A stretch of DNA of 64,000 nt from Echinarachnius parma. Lineage: Eukaryota; Echinodermata; Echinoidea; Clypeasteroida; Echinarachniidae. Under the pieces are notes generated by a model. It was given only the letters and a program-made list of their open reading frames with translations. It was not told where the DNA came from and ran no database searches. Shown here in pieces: positions 35,401-48,325 of this stretch (its first letter is position 1; each line of letters opens with the position of its first letter). The stretch spans positions 54,998 through 118,997 of the forward strand of contig JBAMJV010000877.1 of the NCBI GenBank assembly GCA_037951105.1, read 5' to 3'. A program made the position numbers and the translations under genes.

Positions 35401-35748
35401 TTTTTTAATTCATGTATATTTATATTTATTTATTTATTTCTATTTGTATTTATTTCATTTTGTTATTATTTTTATTTGATTATTATTTAAATTTTGTTTG
35501 TGGGGGGGGGGGGGGGGGGGTGTTCTGTACATTGTTTTTCTTGAGTGGGCTGGATTTGTATTCGAAATTCCTTATTTTCCAATTAAAAATCTAATGAAAG
35601 GATCTAAATTGTATCTTATCAAGGTTCACTCTTTGTATTGTTTTAATTAATAGCTTTAGTTGTTGATTTAAAGGGATCTAGTAACATGTCAAAACCCTCA
35701 AAACGAACTCTAACGGTTCTTACATTATCCATGTATACGTATTACCAA

Positions 35749-36849
35749 CAGGTGTGTCGATCCGTTTTTGAGATTGGGGGGGCGAAATTTGAAAAAAATT
35801 TCCAGAGTGACCACTGAGAGAGCTAAAAGCCCCACATTGGCATGCCCGGAAGTTTTATTATGCGCTCATTGAAAGTGTCTTGATGGCTCGAAGACCTGAC
35901 TTTGGGGGGCACCCACATTTGGGGACAATAATGGGGAAGCTTTTAGATTTCAGACATTTGCTCCTAGCATGGGTGTTAAAATTGTATAAAATAGTGAACC
36001 TACTCATAACGTATTTTTAAAGGGCATAGCGAGGGAAAGACTGAGCCTTGCATGAGATGGATCCACGTGATCATGTATACTATAGAGCCATCGATATAGT
36101 CTAGGGCATTGGGCTCCCATGAAACTATATAAGCACGGGCGTCAACAATTTCTCAAAAGTGTAGGGGAGACATTGCGAGGAAGCGAAGTGACCGAGCGGG
36201 GGAGGGTGTGGGAGGGGGTGTCCCCCTCCCACAGTAGGGAGCTTTTGTATTTTTGGGCGTGAAATTGTGCGATTTGGTGCACACCTGAGACAGAAATTTC
36301 ACGTAATATGAAGTATATAGGTATGGAACCAAACATACATAATGACAAAGGGAGGGGGACAATCTGCTCCTTTTTCAAATGTAGGGGGACATGATATTCC
36401 AATTTGATTTTCGTTCAGCGCATATGTACCGAGATTATTTTATTTTCTGTGACGGTGTGCTATCTATAGATGAGGGTTTAATAAACTTCGTTTGAGGTGT
36501 GCGTTTGAGAAATTACGCTGCCCAACACATTTCAAAAGGTGAGTTCCCGCAACCCAAATGAAACTTGCAATATGAGAAACTGTATATATGCGCGCAAAGC
36601 GCGCGGCAAAAAAGAGATTTACAGTCCTTTTCAAACTAAAAAACGGTTATTTTGAAGATTAATTATTGATAAATGTGTCTTTCCCCTCTTTGGCATTATA
36701 TCACTCGATTTTTTTCTTCATCATTTTCGGCATTATTGGGGGGGGGGGGCTAAATGATATGTTCGCCCCCCAATATTGTCATTGGGGGGGGGGGGGGGGG
36801 GGCGACCGCCCCCCTGCCCCCCCCCCCCCCCCCAGGATCGACACCCCTG
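35749..36849. mobile_element. hAT-type non-autonomous element 2, 8-bp target duplication
   Basis: 1,101 bp. Ends CAGGTGTGTCGATCC and, on the other strand, CAGGGGTGTCGATCC. ATTACCAA is duplicated at 35,741-35,748 and 36,850-36,857, and is present once (diverged) in the 2,160-2,180 paralogue. Long G and C runs lie near the right end. The interior shares ~600 bp in reverse with hAT element 1. No transposase. Confidence 0.9.
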
Positions 36850-37107
36850 ATTACCAATATAAGCATCAAACAGCTTTTGTGTTTCAAAAATGTTTATTTC
36901 GTTAAAAAGATATGTATGATTGAAGTGTTTATATTTATAGCTATAGTTGTTCGTGATAATCACGTTGCATTTCACTAATTATTCGGCCATATAACATCCA
37001 TTCAAAGAGACATTTTCACACATTTCTTCGTTGACATATCAGATCACAAAAAATACACATGTTATCAACTATTCATCACTGTTTTCACTGGTCACCAATA
37101 TTACTTG

Positions 37108-38314
37108 GGAAGAAAGGATCATATCGGTTATTAATAGACATATGCCTATTAAAACCAAACGCATGCGAAAGAAAATTTCTCCATGGATGAATGAAACAAT
37201 ATTTAATTTGATTAAGAAACGGGATGCAATGAAGAAGAAAGCAAGTCAAGTTATGAATTTGCCTAATCCTAGGTCAAACTGTTGTAAAAGAACGTTCTTC
37301 TACAGAGGAATTTCAGTGTATAACCAATTACCAATTGCAATTCGTAATGCTACGAGCTTGAGATCATTTCAAACATTTTTAGATGAATATATTCCATAAA
37401 ATTGTAAATATTTGCAGTTCCCTGTTTTACACTTTTCTCTCTCTTTCCTTAACTCTTATGGAATTGTTCAAATGGCGTTGGAATTATTTGTTCTCAATTG
37501 GAAGTGTTTATATAATATTTGTCACCAATTTTAATTTAGTGTACATAATATGGAATAATTTATGAAATTATAATTTCTCTATGTTGCAATCATTGTATAT
37601 AGACGTTTAAAGGGATAGTTGAGTTCTGGTAAGGAGAGTACAGTTTTAGTGAAACTGAATTTTAGTAACCAAAACCTGCATCATTACATTACAAACTAAT
37701 AGTTATAACTAGAAAGGAACACAAAATTACAAATGACGTAGTAAAGATCATGTTATCATTCAAAAAGAGCCGTTAAAACTTAAGAGGGCGCTCTCTAAAC
37801 ACTCATCGGTTTCAACCATTTTGAATAAAATATTGTGCATGTGATGCTTTGTTGAAATAGTGATTAGATAGAGAAATAACCAACAACTATTTAAATACCT
37901 ATTTTGTAACTTTTTTGAAAAGAGGAAGCATTTTTTTAAATTTTTAACGGCTGGTTCAAAATTCTCTAATAAACCCGGGGCCCCGGGTTTATTACAAATT
38001 GTTATATTTATGGATATTTCAGCCGTTTCTGAACCGATTTTGATCAAACAAAGATGATTTTATTGTTTAAATATTATGCTCTTTCAAATTTTACACTCAG
38101 TTTTTCATTACCTCACAAACCAATTAAGTAGTCTAGCGCCCTCTCTACCAAAACTCAACTTTCCCTTTAATTGTATATACTATATCTAATGGTGGGACCC
38201 CAAGGAAGAACAGCGGTTTTGTTTTTTTAATTCTGCTGAATTGGGTCATCCCCCGTTGCACTTCATTGCTGTATTTATTGTTGTGATTTCGGAAATAAAC
38301 AAACAAACAAATAA
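37108..38314 (+). pseudogene. 5'-truncated, internally deleted CR1/Jockey-type LINE
   Basis: The frame from ~37,108 to 37,399 joins two distant parts of a LINE ORF2: the pre-RT linker (HMPIKTKRMRKKISPWMNET, then IKKRDAMKKKA) directly to the C-terminal tail (RTFFYRGISVYNQLPIAIRN, then LRSFQTFLDEYIP). The whole reverse transcriptase is missing. The 3' part has 'gtgggaccccaaggaagaac' and ends in AAATAAACAAACAAACAAAT, typical of LINE tails. A MITE sits in its 3' region. Boundaries come from comparison with the paralogue at 2,427-2,433; upstream in-frame codons belong to the MITE. Confidence 0.75.
37607..38170. mobile_element. TTAA MITE, family 3, nested in the LINE
   Basis: 564 bp, with TTAAAGGGATAGTTGAGTTC and the inverted ACTCAACTTTCCCTTTAA at its ends. 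Near-identical to 2,541-3,102. A 'cccggggccccggg' palindrome lies near 37,975-37,988. Confidence 0.85.
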
Positions 38315-38455
38315 ACTTTAAAGAAATAGAGTGCCGTAAATAACTTTATTAATTCAGGTAATTAATTCTATACACCGGATCGAATGTGTATAACCGATTT
38401 TTATGCTAGGGCAATTATAGGGTTTGTAGGATTAAGTATGTTTCCCCAACATATA

Positions 38456-41400
38456 TTCACCTTTAATTATGTTCTCTACACACTCAAATATAATTACATG
38501 CAAATACGACCAACATTTACCCTTTAGGAAAGGGATAAGCATCATTTAAAGTCATTCGCTTCACGGGCTAATCCCTTTCATCGCGTACAGCATGGAGGCT
38601 GCCATTGAGGTTTATGAAACTCGGATCGCTCAAAACGTGACGTCAAACCCGAACTACTCTTTTTGTTGGCTCTTGTTTTGCCTTGTGTTTGTGGTTTGTG
38701 GTTTGCATTGAGTTGAAAAGTCTGAACGTCGTGGAACAAAATGGAAACATATAAATCACACAATCTGAGCGTCGTTTGACAAAATGTGAACAATCAGTGA
38801 ATAGTTTCACGCGTTATACTATAATAGTGTAACAACCAAGTTTCATGTGCGTCATCGAATTTGGGGAAAGTCACGGTTTCACATAGCGCCTTTTGTGTAT
38901 TCACAGTCTTATTAATTCACACGGCATATCATGGCGTCTGGAAATTAGGTGACGAGCAACAATATTTTGTTATTTGAACTAACGTCTAAATAAATCAAAT
39001 TCAAACATAGAGGAAACTGACTAGAAATATTTAAATGATTGAAAATGAGCAAAGAAAAACACTCAGAAGAGGAAGTTGAGTATAACAAATAATACCATAA
39101 GTGTGCATGCGATTGCATGACGCTCTCACTTTTGCCATAGGTCTAAACGAAAATTATATTGTATCGATATATCGCGGCTCTGAGGGGTGTGACATGTCAC
39201 TAGTTCGTGTTACATACAGCCTGTATTAAATTTTAATCACGTGTCTGTGTTTAGACATTCAGTGATTCGTATTTGACTAGGCCATATAACTTATACAGCC
39301 TTGTAAACAACATTAGACCATGCACTATTTACTATTTTTTAGAACCGTTATTCTATTCTGTCCATATTATAATACTTTATAGACAAAATTGTTAATGAAA
39401 TATCACAAGGGGTATATTCATTTTTGTTTTGAATACCTACCACATATGTTTTGCCTTCAATTTGATTTTTTAAATAAAGGATTTCATGCCTATTGTATGT
39501 TTTTTCTCCTTTCTTTACATGAACATAAAAGGCATAAGTTTTATACACATTTGCTAATACAAAGTGCAAAATGTGTTGATTATTATGCCTGTAAGTTGTT
39601 ATACATATATATATAGGTCTATCCAGTTCTAAGTGTTAGTAACTTATATTTGCACATTAATTCTTGATGAGAGTTGCCGATTGAAATTTAGCTTTGTTGT
39701 ACTGGCAGTGCTTTAGCAGTATATACCAGGATATAGGCCGTTTGCACCCCATCTTACCACTGCTTACTTCTCTGATAATATAAGGGCAATTGACGGTCAC
39801 TTGTCAACTCTTATTCAGATCTAATGTACTCATAAACAAGCCCCGCAAAGAACTGGAAAGCATTGGGAACGTGTGAATCAAACCCATACATTTTTATTGT
39901 CAAAATCCACGCAAATATTCATGAAATGAAAGACCGAAAATTTGTGGTAGAAATCCCTAACCTATTGACTTTAACTACCTTTGAAATGTTATGAACTCAT
40001 GTTTCTTTGAAATATATGAAAAGTGACAAAATAGATGTGTTTGTTCCAATCATTTTTATCCCAAGGCTGTACGTATAAATGTGTGAATTTGTAACATCCT
40101 TTTAGCCTATATAGCCTACTAGAACCAGGAGGTCCCGGAGGGTATTTCACAAAGAAATATTTTGTCATTATGACAAATTTGTCACCATGACAAATTTGTC
40201 ATAATGACAAAATTGTCATAATAACCAAATAGTTCTTTGTGAAACACCCTGTCTACGGGCATGGTTACATCTAGTAGGGCATACAGGTATACGTATCAAG
40301 AAGACGTACTTGGATATTTCAATGAACCAGTTTATAAATAGCCACAGGCTTCTGTTTTATCTAATCTCTAACTAATCATTTGTTCGTAAACAACAAATTG
40401 AATAATGTATTAGGCTACTCTTGGATCATTGTGACGTACAATGTTATTGATATACTATGCCAAAAGGGGTGTTTCACAAAGATTAAAAGTTGGGACTAAA
40501 CTCTTAGCTGGACCTAACTAATAAAAGTCCGTTGGTTTCTTTGTAAAAATGTTTGAACAATTCTTTTAAAAGGCATACATTTCTAGTGAAATCAGTTATA
40601 TTTGGTATTATCAGGGAGCCTCAAAATAAAGTATAAAGTTTCGTTAGAAGTTTCAAATACTTGTATTGTTTTGCTCTTGAATATATATCATTCCAACTTT
40701 CCAAGGCTACAAATAGCTTTCCATACATTAAGTTCAACTTAGAATATTTTTGAAAGGCCCCTTGCATAGAACAAACACAGTGAGGCAGAATGAAATGAAA
40801 TGAAATGAAATAAAGGGAGGGGTTGACTTTAACCGATATATACTTTATATGACTACAATAAAAGTCCGCACCGTGGGAGTAATAATGAAACAATTGTTAG
40901 GGATATCCCCATTTCGTGTATAATAACATGCGCAGGCTCAGGGGTTATTGTATTGTTATAATCCAGAGAGTCATAAATAATTATTATTGTTGTCGAACCT
41001 AGTCTTTCATCAAGACTCTCGCGCTATATGCACAATTACGTGAGCAGAGCGAGCACCGTGAGAAAAAGGGAACAGCCCGATCGAGCACTATTTTCAGTTA
41101 GTCCCGCTCGCTGACCCTGTGCCGTATATAGCTCTGTCAAAGCTAGGTAGCTCGTGAAGAGAATCTCCAAGCCATAATAAGCCGTGAAAATTTTCGAACC
41201 CGAGACCGGAGATCTTCAACAAAACTTGGGGGCCGAGACCAGGGTTTAGCTGGTCGAGACCAGGTTTTGGTGGTCGAGACCAGGTTTTAGACGGTCGAGA
41301 CGGCTTATAAGTAGTCTCGAGACCGGCTAAAATTTAAAAAGGGGGGGGGGGGGGTTCAATCCCCCCAAAACAGCCATTTTTTGGTCAAGGGGGGGGGGGG

Positions 41401-42364
41401 GGGGGGTTTGAACCCCACAAACCCCCCCCCCCCCCCCCCCCCCTGGGTACGCCTATGGCCGTGACTAAAGGCTACGTCGAACTTGTCTTAGCGCGTTATA
41501 GGAAAGATCTGTTTATAGCAGACAGCCTGCCTTTACATAATGTTTATTAATGTATTTTCTCATTTTATCTGACCAGTGGATAATTTTGCGTGCCTACCAC
41601 TGGCAGGATGGGTGGTGGTATGTGGTTTATATGTAAACGTTATGTTATATGTGTTTGTTCTGGTCAAATCATGATTTTAGAAAAGCCATTCAATAAAAAT
41701 AAATAATGTGAAACCTATAACTTTTCCCATATTTGATTGCTCGGGAACGCGTTAAGATGACGCCCCGCCGCTGGATGACTTTTTTCTTTCCAGTCTTGCG
41801 CATCTTTTAATGATTTTTTTTGTGGAAAATCGGACCTTCCATTACGTAGTCAGGTGACCATTTGTTTTTGCATGTTAGCCCGAAAATCGCTAATTTGTGT
41901 GATTTGTACAAAACATATGGCACCATGTTTCATAAAAAGAGATATCTCTTTGGCTACTTGCTCTTGTTTACAGTTCAGGTAAATTTGTTATGGGGGTCAA
42001 AATAGTTGAATTATACTTAGAAATAAAAAAAAAACCAATACAATTAAAAAATTAAACAAAGAAATACAAATCCATTATCAAAACAATAGAAAACATAAGG
42101 AATATCCTGGCTCTGCAAGTTTATTTTGTATTATTCATTCCAGATGGTCTAAAGGATTATGTAGTAAAAACCAATGTTTAATTAAAAAGAATATAATGAT
42201 TTTAAACACTCCTAGTTAAGACTCGTCCAATTTTCGCAGCGATCGGCCTTTTCACGGCCGATATCTTAGCTATAGAAATCTAGCCCGGCTTTCAGTACAT
42301 CTAGCCTTGGCTGTAGAAAGACTAGCCCGGTTGTCCACAGTAAATGAGTCTAAAGGAAGCCCTC
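38456..42364. repeat. Non-coding repeat, copy 2 (direct copy of 20,560-24,962)
   Basis: Collinear with copy 1 except for a deletion/substitution at 39,000-39,130, lack of the family-1 MITE, an altered palindromic insert at 40,137-40,250, and an extra 270-bp insertion at 41,188-41,457. No gene recognised. Confidence 0.75.
41188..41457. mobile_element. G/C-run insertion with 7-bp duplication in repeat copy 2
   Basis: 270 bp absent from copy 1 at 24,051-24,060. GCCGTGA is present on both sides (41,181-41,187 and 41,458-41,464). The right end CCCTGGGTACGCCTATG resembles the 'cctgggtacgccactg' end at 19,090-19,106. Inside are 'ggtcgagaccagg' repeats and two long G runs facing a C run. No matching left inverted end is visible, so one end may be lost. 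Confidence 0.6.
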
Positions 42365-42781
42365 TTGTATTTAACAACTGCCTTTTGAATGTTAGACAGC
42401 CTTGTAACGTTACCGTTTGAAGCATCATTGAATAATAAATGTTACTTTTTAATGATAACTTACAAGTTTGAGTTACTAAACTTCTATTTTACCAGAACTC
42501 TCCTATCCCTTTAGCATCCCTCTCTGACCAATACATATGACAACGACACATGAGCCCGAGCACGTACTTATACAAGAAACGGGGAATCCCCGACAATTGT
42601 ACCGTTATCATCTCTCCCACGGTGCGGATTTGTATTGTCGCCATTAACAATCAATTGATTATAATTTTAATTTGCCCCTCCTTTTATTCTGTCTCACTGC
42701 GCGGTTTGTATACAGCAGCACGAAACAATGATTCAGGGAGAGCGTGCTGCATGATTTGATTTGTTGTTCACGTACGAATGA

Positions 42782-43149
42782 TTAAAAGGATGCCTGTAAA
42801 GTGTCTAACTCCGCGAAAATTACTTTTTTTTCTCTTCTACCGTGTTGTTTAGCTTATGGTAAGAGAAGAATAAAATAGGGTTAGATTTTTTCAAATGCCC
42901 CTTTAGTATTACAATATCTATCATTCAGCTCAAGAGCGTTAATGAACGGTCATAAACCTCATAAACGTCATACAGTAATTCGTTGTAAAAGCAGACGCAT
43001 ATTTTTGCTTTTTAACCAGGCAAGCAGTGTTCTTTTTCAATGAAACTTTTACACATCATTCGGACATATCTTACAATGATTTTGTTACAGGATTGAAGTC
43101 TCAAATGCAATTTTGGGCAATATCTGACACTTTACAGGTGCACCTTTAA
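42782..43149. mobile_element. TTAA-flanked MITE, family 4
   Basis: 368 bp with inverted ends built on CCTGTAAAGTGTC / GACACTTTACAGG and GGTGCACC at the right tip, TTAA on both sides. Partial relatives lie at 31,735-31,885, 32,290-32,410 and 48,780-49,112; 61,779-62,310 is a related full copy. Confidence 0.65.
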
Positions 43150-43279
43150 TAATGGATCACATTAAGCAGAAGTCTGGGGTTATTTCTACTGAATCGGTGC
43201 AATAATACGTATGTGTATCTTGGTATTGCAATCAATAAAAGGCAAAAGGTAAAACAAAAGTTATATGTCCAATCACATA

Positions 43280-43440
43280 TATATATGTATTTTTACCAGT
43301 GAGATTTTTACCACTGATATTTTTACCGCAGAAATTGTTTTCCTCTGACATTATTTCCACTGACATTTTACCTCTGGCATTATTTCCTCTGGCACCTCCG
43401 GCATATTTACCGGACAGCCATTCAAATTAAGTCTTTGTTG
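43280..43440. repeat. Degenerate 'tttaccnctgacattat' repeat
   Basis: Seven to nine degenerate copies of a ~17-bp word (tttttaccagtgaga, tttttaccactgata, tttccactgacatt, ttcctctggcatt). Confidence 0.6.
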
Positions 43441-43719
43441 ATAGTGGTGGCTTTGAAAATATAGTAGGGAGTCTTTATCTAGAAAGGGGGTTGGAATTAG
43501 TAATCCATTGTTAATACCTCTTTTGATTAATCTTCTATTTCCATTTCAATCGCTAGCTTCCTGTGCCAACTAACCATTATTCGCCATAATAAATATTAAT
43601 CATTATATTCATATTCAAATTGCATTGAAGGCCAAAATTGCCCACTTTTGGACGGCATTTAAAAGCAAAAAGACATATGCGCTACTAAGTGAACGTTTGC
43701 TGTATAAAACTTTTATTGA

Positions 43720-45480
43720 AATAAAATATTTTCTGGATAATCTCACAAAACATCAATTCAACTTACACAACAAATTGTCATACAATTGGTATTAAAACTT
43801 CTAAATTGTGAGAATGTTGATAAATAAACATTTTAACCAATTATACAAACTTTAATAAATTAAAATCGTATGAAATATTTCTCACAACATGTGTTTGTTA
43901 TGTATACAATTTATGTTTGTACATTATCGACATAAAATATTATCTGGATAATCTCTCAACACATCATTTCAACTTTAAAAGATAATATAACAACATTGTG
44001 AGAATATTTGTAAATAAACATAGAGGGCGCTACTCACAATTATTTTTTTGTGAGATAATGAAAAACTGAGTGTCAAATTCGAAAGAGCATACAATTTGAA
44101 TGGCAGAATAAACTTTATTAAATTTTGATCAAAATCGGTTCAGAAATGGCTGAAATATCCATAAACATAACCATTCGTAATAAATGTGGGGCCCCACAAT
44201 TATTAGACAATTTTGAACCAGCCGTTAACAAATGTTAAAAATGCTTCCTCTTTTCAAAAATTTACAAAAGTGGTTTTTAAATATATACTTTTTGATAATC
44301 TCTCTATTTAATCACTATTTCAACATAACATCACATTCACAGTATTTTATTTAAAATGGTTAAAACCGATGAGCGCCCTATTGAGTTTTAACGGCTCTTT
44401 TTTTTAATGATAACAGGCCTTTTACTTAGTTATTTGTACTTTTGTATTTCTTTTGAGCATGGTGGAGTTATAACTATTAGTTTGTAATGTAATGGTGCAG
44501 GTTTTGCTTACTAAAATTCAGTTTGACCGAAACTGTACTCTCTCTACTATCCCTTTAATAAAGAAAGACAAATAATTCGTATTGAATATCTCTCACAACA
44601 TTTGTTTGATATTTATACAATGTATTTGTGTATATAAAATGTATGTGGACATAAAACACTTTTTTGTTTGATAATCTCACAAAACATCACTTCAACTTAC
44701 ACAACAAATGTGTCGTACAATTGGTAATATTTTTAAGAGAGGAAGACTATCACTTCATCACATATTATTAATGCTTAACAAATATATTGCGCCCAGGTTA
44801 TTTAATCACCTTCTTTCTTTATTTTTATATCGGTTTCATAATGATGTTTTTGTTAAACGTTTCCCATGAGTAATAAACAAAACTGGTAAAATGGTTAACA
44901 GTTTAAAATTTAGGGGAAACACATTTAAAACAGTTAATATGTGCTTCTTCTTTGTCCATTCTTACGAAATTCTTTACTATCAATATCCAATATGATTTTG
45001 TGTATGACATTTATAATCAAATAGAGCAATTTTATACATACATACACAATTTCAAACAATTGTTCAACTTTTACATTATTTTTCTAATTCTTTCTAAATG
45101 TTACAAAAGATGTTATATTTCCATGGTCCATTATCAACTCATCATATTATATTAATGTTTTCCATATATTGTGAGTGCAAATAACCAAAGTGCTGTATTG
45201 TACATGTTCATAACAATATGGAGCGGACATTAATCATTGAATGCTTTCTTGAAAAAATGTACTGACATTGTACAAATGTTTATAAATAAATATTTTGACC
45301 AAAATATTATATAAAAGTCAATAGAGAATCAAAAGTAATTCGTTTACAATCTTACACACATTTGTTTGCTAATTATACAATTTATTTGTGTTCATTAAAC
45401 CTATATTGAAACATCTAATTCCAACTGACATTGTTGTTATAAGAACGCGATTTTAAAATGTTTTTACAGACGAAGATTAT
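43720..45480. repeat. Diverged ~205-bp AT-rich repeats
   Basis: 'ctggataatctcacaaaaca' and variants recur at 43,733, 43,938 and 44,660, with further weak units to 45,480. The family-3 MITE remnant 44,019-44,558 interrupts the series. Short frames here show no motif. Confidence 0.6.
44019..44558. mobile_element. TTAA MITE, family 3, left-truncated
   Basis: Matches 2,570-3,102 from 'gagggcgct' to the terminal CTATCCCTTTAA. The outer left end is missing and joins directly to the ~205-bp repeat. Confidence 0.7.
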
Positions 45481-45760
45481 CACTTTATTTACATTACGTA
45501 AATGTTTTCAAGACATCTTGCGTTAACGTTATTGAATGATCTTCGTTTAACCTTTTATATTAGCTTGATACTTCTATTTAAAAGCATTTCCCTGTGAAAA
45601 TCAACAACATTATACAATGGAAAAACTAACAACATTTATACAATGTTTTCAATCAAACATTCAAACGAAAACACTGCAAACATCAGTAACGCATGGTATG
45701 TGCTTTGTTTATAAGACCTTTCTCATAACCTTTTCTTTCTCATTATTAAATTTCTTTTAT

Positions 45761-46333
45761 ATAGGTTTTCTCATCCATTTTAACACTTTAGTCATTCAAT
45801 TTCATTAATTTGTACTTCAAATTCGTCCCGAGAAACCAACAGAACGGATATCCTAACTTCAATTTCGTCTTTCGTCGATCAATTTAACAAAAAGACCACA
45901 CAATTTAGTAATTTGTCACACATTTTCGTAAATTGCAAATCAAATTCGTCGGTCACAGTTGCTGAACACAAAAAAGCGAAAGCAATTTCGTCAATTTGCA
46001 TTCAATTTCATTAAAATTTGATTCAAATTCGTCCCATGTATTTACGCTGTAATTTTCTGTTTCAGATTGCCTTGATGTAATTGTTAAATTGTAACATTAA
46101 TCATCTAGGGAGTAACATACACATGTATACACTCGAAAACAATCTCACACGCACAAAACACACGCACACGTACACTCACAAATACACATACATGTGCACA
46201 CATTCACACCAACACGCACACAAGCATGTTTACACAAATTTGCATTCAATTCTTTTTAAAGACATAATATACAAATAATATCAAACAATATTAAATAATA
46301 TGTACACACACACGCACACACATACACACACAC

Positions 46334-46431
<98 letters not shown>

Positions 46432-46768
46432 CCATCTAACCACCTACCATCTACATAGTCATGACACAGACAGGCATGTAGGGATATACCATGTGACGAA
46501 TTTGAATGATAAAATCACGAAATTGGTTGAACAAAGACGAATTTGATCTTATCATTCACCACTCGCTCCGCGGCGGAGACGAATTCCAATGCCAATTGAC
46601 GGTTTTGAATGGTAAGTGTTTGAAATTGATTGACAATTGACGAATTAGATTGATAATTGACGAAATTGAAGTTGGGATTTACGGTCTGTTGGTTTCTCGG
46701 AACGAAATTGAAGTACAAATTAATGAAATTGAATGACAAAAGTGTTAAAATGGATGGGAAAACCTAAA
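45761..46768. mobile_element. ~1-kb foldback element around a (CA)n tract
   Basis: Inverted arms 45,761-45,870 and 46,659-46,768 (ataggttttctcatccattt / aaatggatgggaaaacctaa). Inner flanks are both degenerate 'aaattcgtc' arrays in opposite orientation. The dyad centre coincides with the CA microsatellite. Non-coding. Confidence 0.65.
46303..46426. repeat. (CA)n microsatellite
   Basis: About 120 bp of CA repeat with occasional G or T interruptions near the left end. Confidence 0.97.
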
Positions 46769-48200
46769 GTATAGCCTATATATTCCTAAGAAAATATTTT
46801 GAGAAAATTTAATTATAAAGATAAGATGTTATTAAAATTATCATAAACATGTGGACTTTAAATCATGTTAAGGTAACAACTTTGATACGATCGGAAACGT
46901 GATTAAAAAGTTATACTACCTGGGAATATCTTCCATATAATATTTGTCTTCGACCACAATGGGCTGTTGATGTTATGATAGTTTTGCCCGAATATGAGGT
47001 CACCGTGATGTTTTCTTACGAATTGTTAGGGGAGGGGGGATGGTGCCGCAGCCCTTTTATACCCCTTTTGCGGCCGTTGATGGTCATTAAAATACATGAA
47101 TTGGCACAAGGTAAAGTAAAACATTCCAAAGTCACTGCATAACACAACATATTAAAGTTAATTGATACATAGCTTATCTAGTTATTGCCGTTAACCAGCT
47201 CTACAAAAGTTTACAAACATTGAGGAGGCATGATCCCTTATCCAACCGGGCAGAATTATTTAAAGGCAAAATAAAGCATTATTTCCTTCATCAAATTGGC
47301 AACTCCATATTTGTCCCTACATCAATAGGCGGAAGTATCTAGTACATGTAGTAGATCAAATGTAAGAAAAACTTTGTCATCAGTTTGCTCCAATCAGTTG
47401 ACCATTCGACGACAAAATACAATTTGAATATGTGACAATGCGCTGCCGATTTACGGATGATCGTAAATCATTGCGAGTTAAATATCTTGACACCAACTGA
47501 CAATGTGAAGACTAAATGTTAAAGACAATTGAGTTGAGTTGAGCCGAGCGGTTCGTGTTCTCTACATGATAACGAATTACTGACATTCAAACCTGCAGCT
47601 CTAGCAACCACCTGTATATATATATATAACGATCACTGCCTGTCTATACGAGCAATCAACGTTCGTTGTTTCTTTTTTTTTAAATCGAAGATTCGAATAA
47701 AGCCGCCATCTGATCAAACGTTCTCGTTTCTCTTCTGCTGTTTTCTTATTTCATTGAAAATAAAAAGTCGCACCAACTCAGCTCTTCTGTACCATCTCTA
47801 CAGAGGGTGGACTGAAATCAACTTTTTCAACTGCAAGAACAAAATAAACACATGTATTAAACGCTTATTAAGTAGACCTTACACACTTGATCTTATTTGT
47901 GTCAACGTAACATAATGTATATAGCTTATTTAATAATTGCTGGATTTTTAAAACCGTACTCATTTGGTTCATTATTTCCTCTATGCTTATATTAAGTTGT
48001 AAACCTTGCGTATTTAATTTCACTTATTTCAACGAACTTTAGTCTGTTAATAAGAACATACAAATCAAGACAACGATGGATGAATAATAACAGACATATA
48101 TAAAGAACTAAACTGTGAACTAAACTAACATAGTTTTTTTTTTTTTAACTAACATAGTTTGGGTTAGATAGTTGTAGTTTTGGTTAGATAGTTTTCGTGT
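46769..48200. other. Non-coding; possible LTR-like patch
   Basis: No gene seen. Around 47,610-47,720 a 'tatatatatataacgatcac' TATA-like start, ~80 bp of leader-like DNA and an 'aataaagccgcc' signal are spaced as in the R region of a retroviral-type LTR, but no paired LTR or coding region is present. Confidence 0.25.
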
Positions 48201-48325
48201 TATTGTATTCGTTTACATTATTTGTATTACTTTGTATCACGGCCTCTCTGAAAAACAGCCTATTTGGCTGATCGAGGTCTTTTACCGTGTTTAAATAAAA
48301 TAAAACAAAACAAATAAAAGCAAAC
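48200..48325 (+). mobile_element. LINE 3' tail
   Basis: 'acggcctctctgaaaaacag ... ctgatcgaggtcttttaccg' followed by TAAATAAAATAAAACAAAAC. This layout matches the 3' ends of CR1/L2-like LINEs with short A-rich repeats. It is a 5'-truncated remnant. Confidence 0.55.

Larger units (their letters stand above)
35668..38320. mobile_element. TTAA MITE, family 2, split by two later insertions
   Basis: Matches the uninterrupted 2,088-2,432 copy in three pieces: 35,668-35,748, 36,850-37,107 and 38,315-38,320. The gaps are a hAT-type element and a LINE fragment, and the LINE is itself split by a family-3 MITE. The flanks also match (35,640 with 2,060; 38,321-38,420 with 2,433-2,530). Confidence 0.8.

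Noticed and set aside
36733-36905. Proline/glycine-rich frames on both strands
   Set aside because: Generated by facing G and C runs at the end of hAT element 2.
37031-37107. Start of the LINE-like frame
   Set aside because: Comparison with 2,340-2,430 shows these codons are MITE sequence that happens to be in frame with the LINE fragment.
47610-47720. Solo LTR
   Set aside because: TATA-like and AATAAA-like signals are suggestive, but no TG...CA boundaries with a target duplication could be placed.
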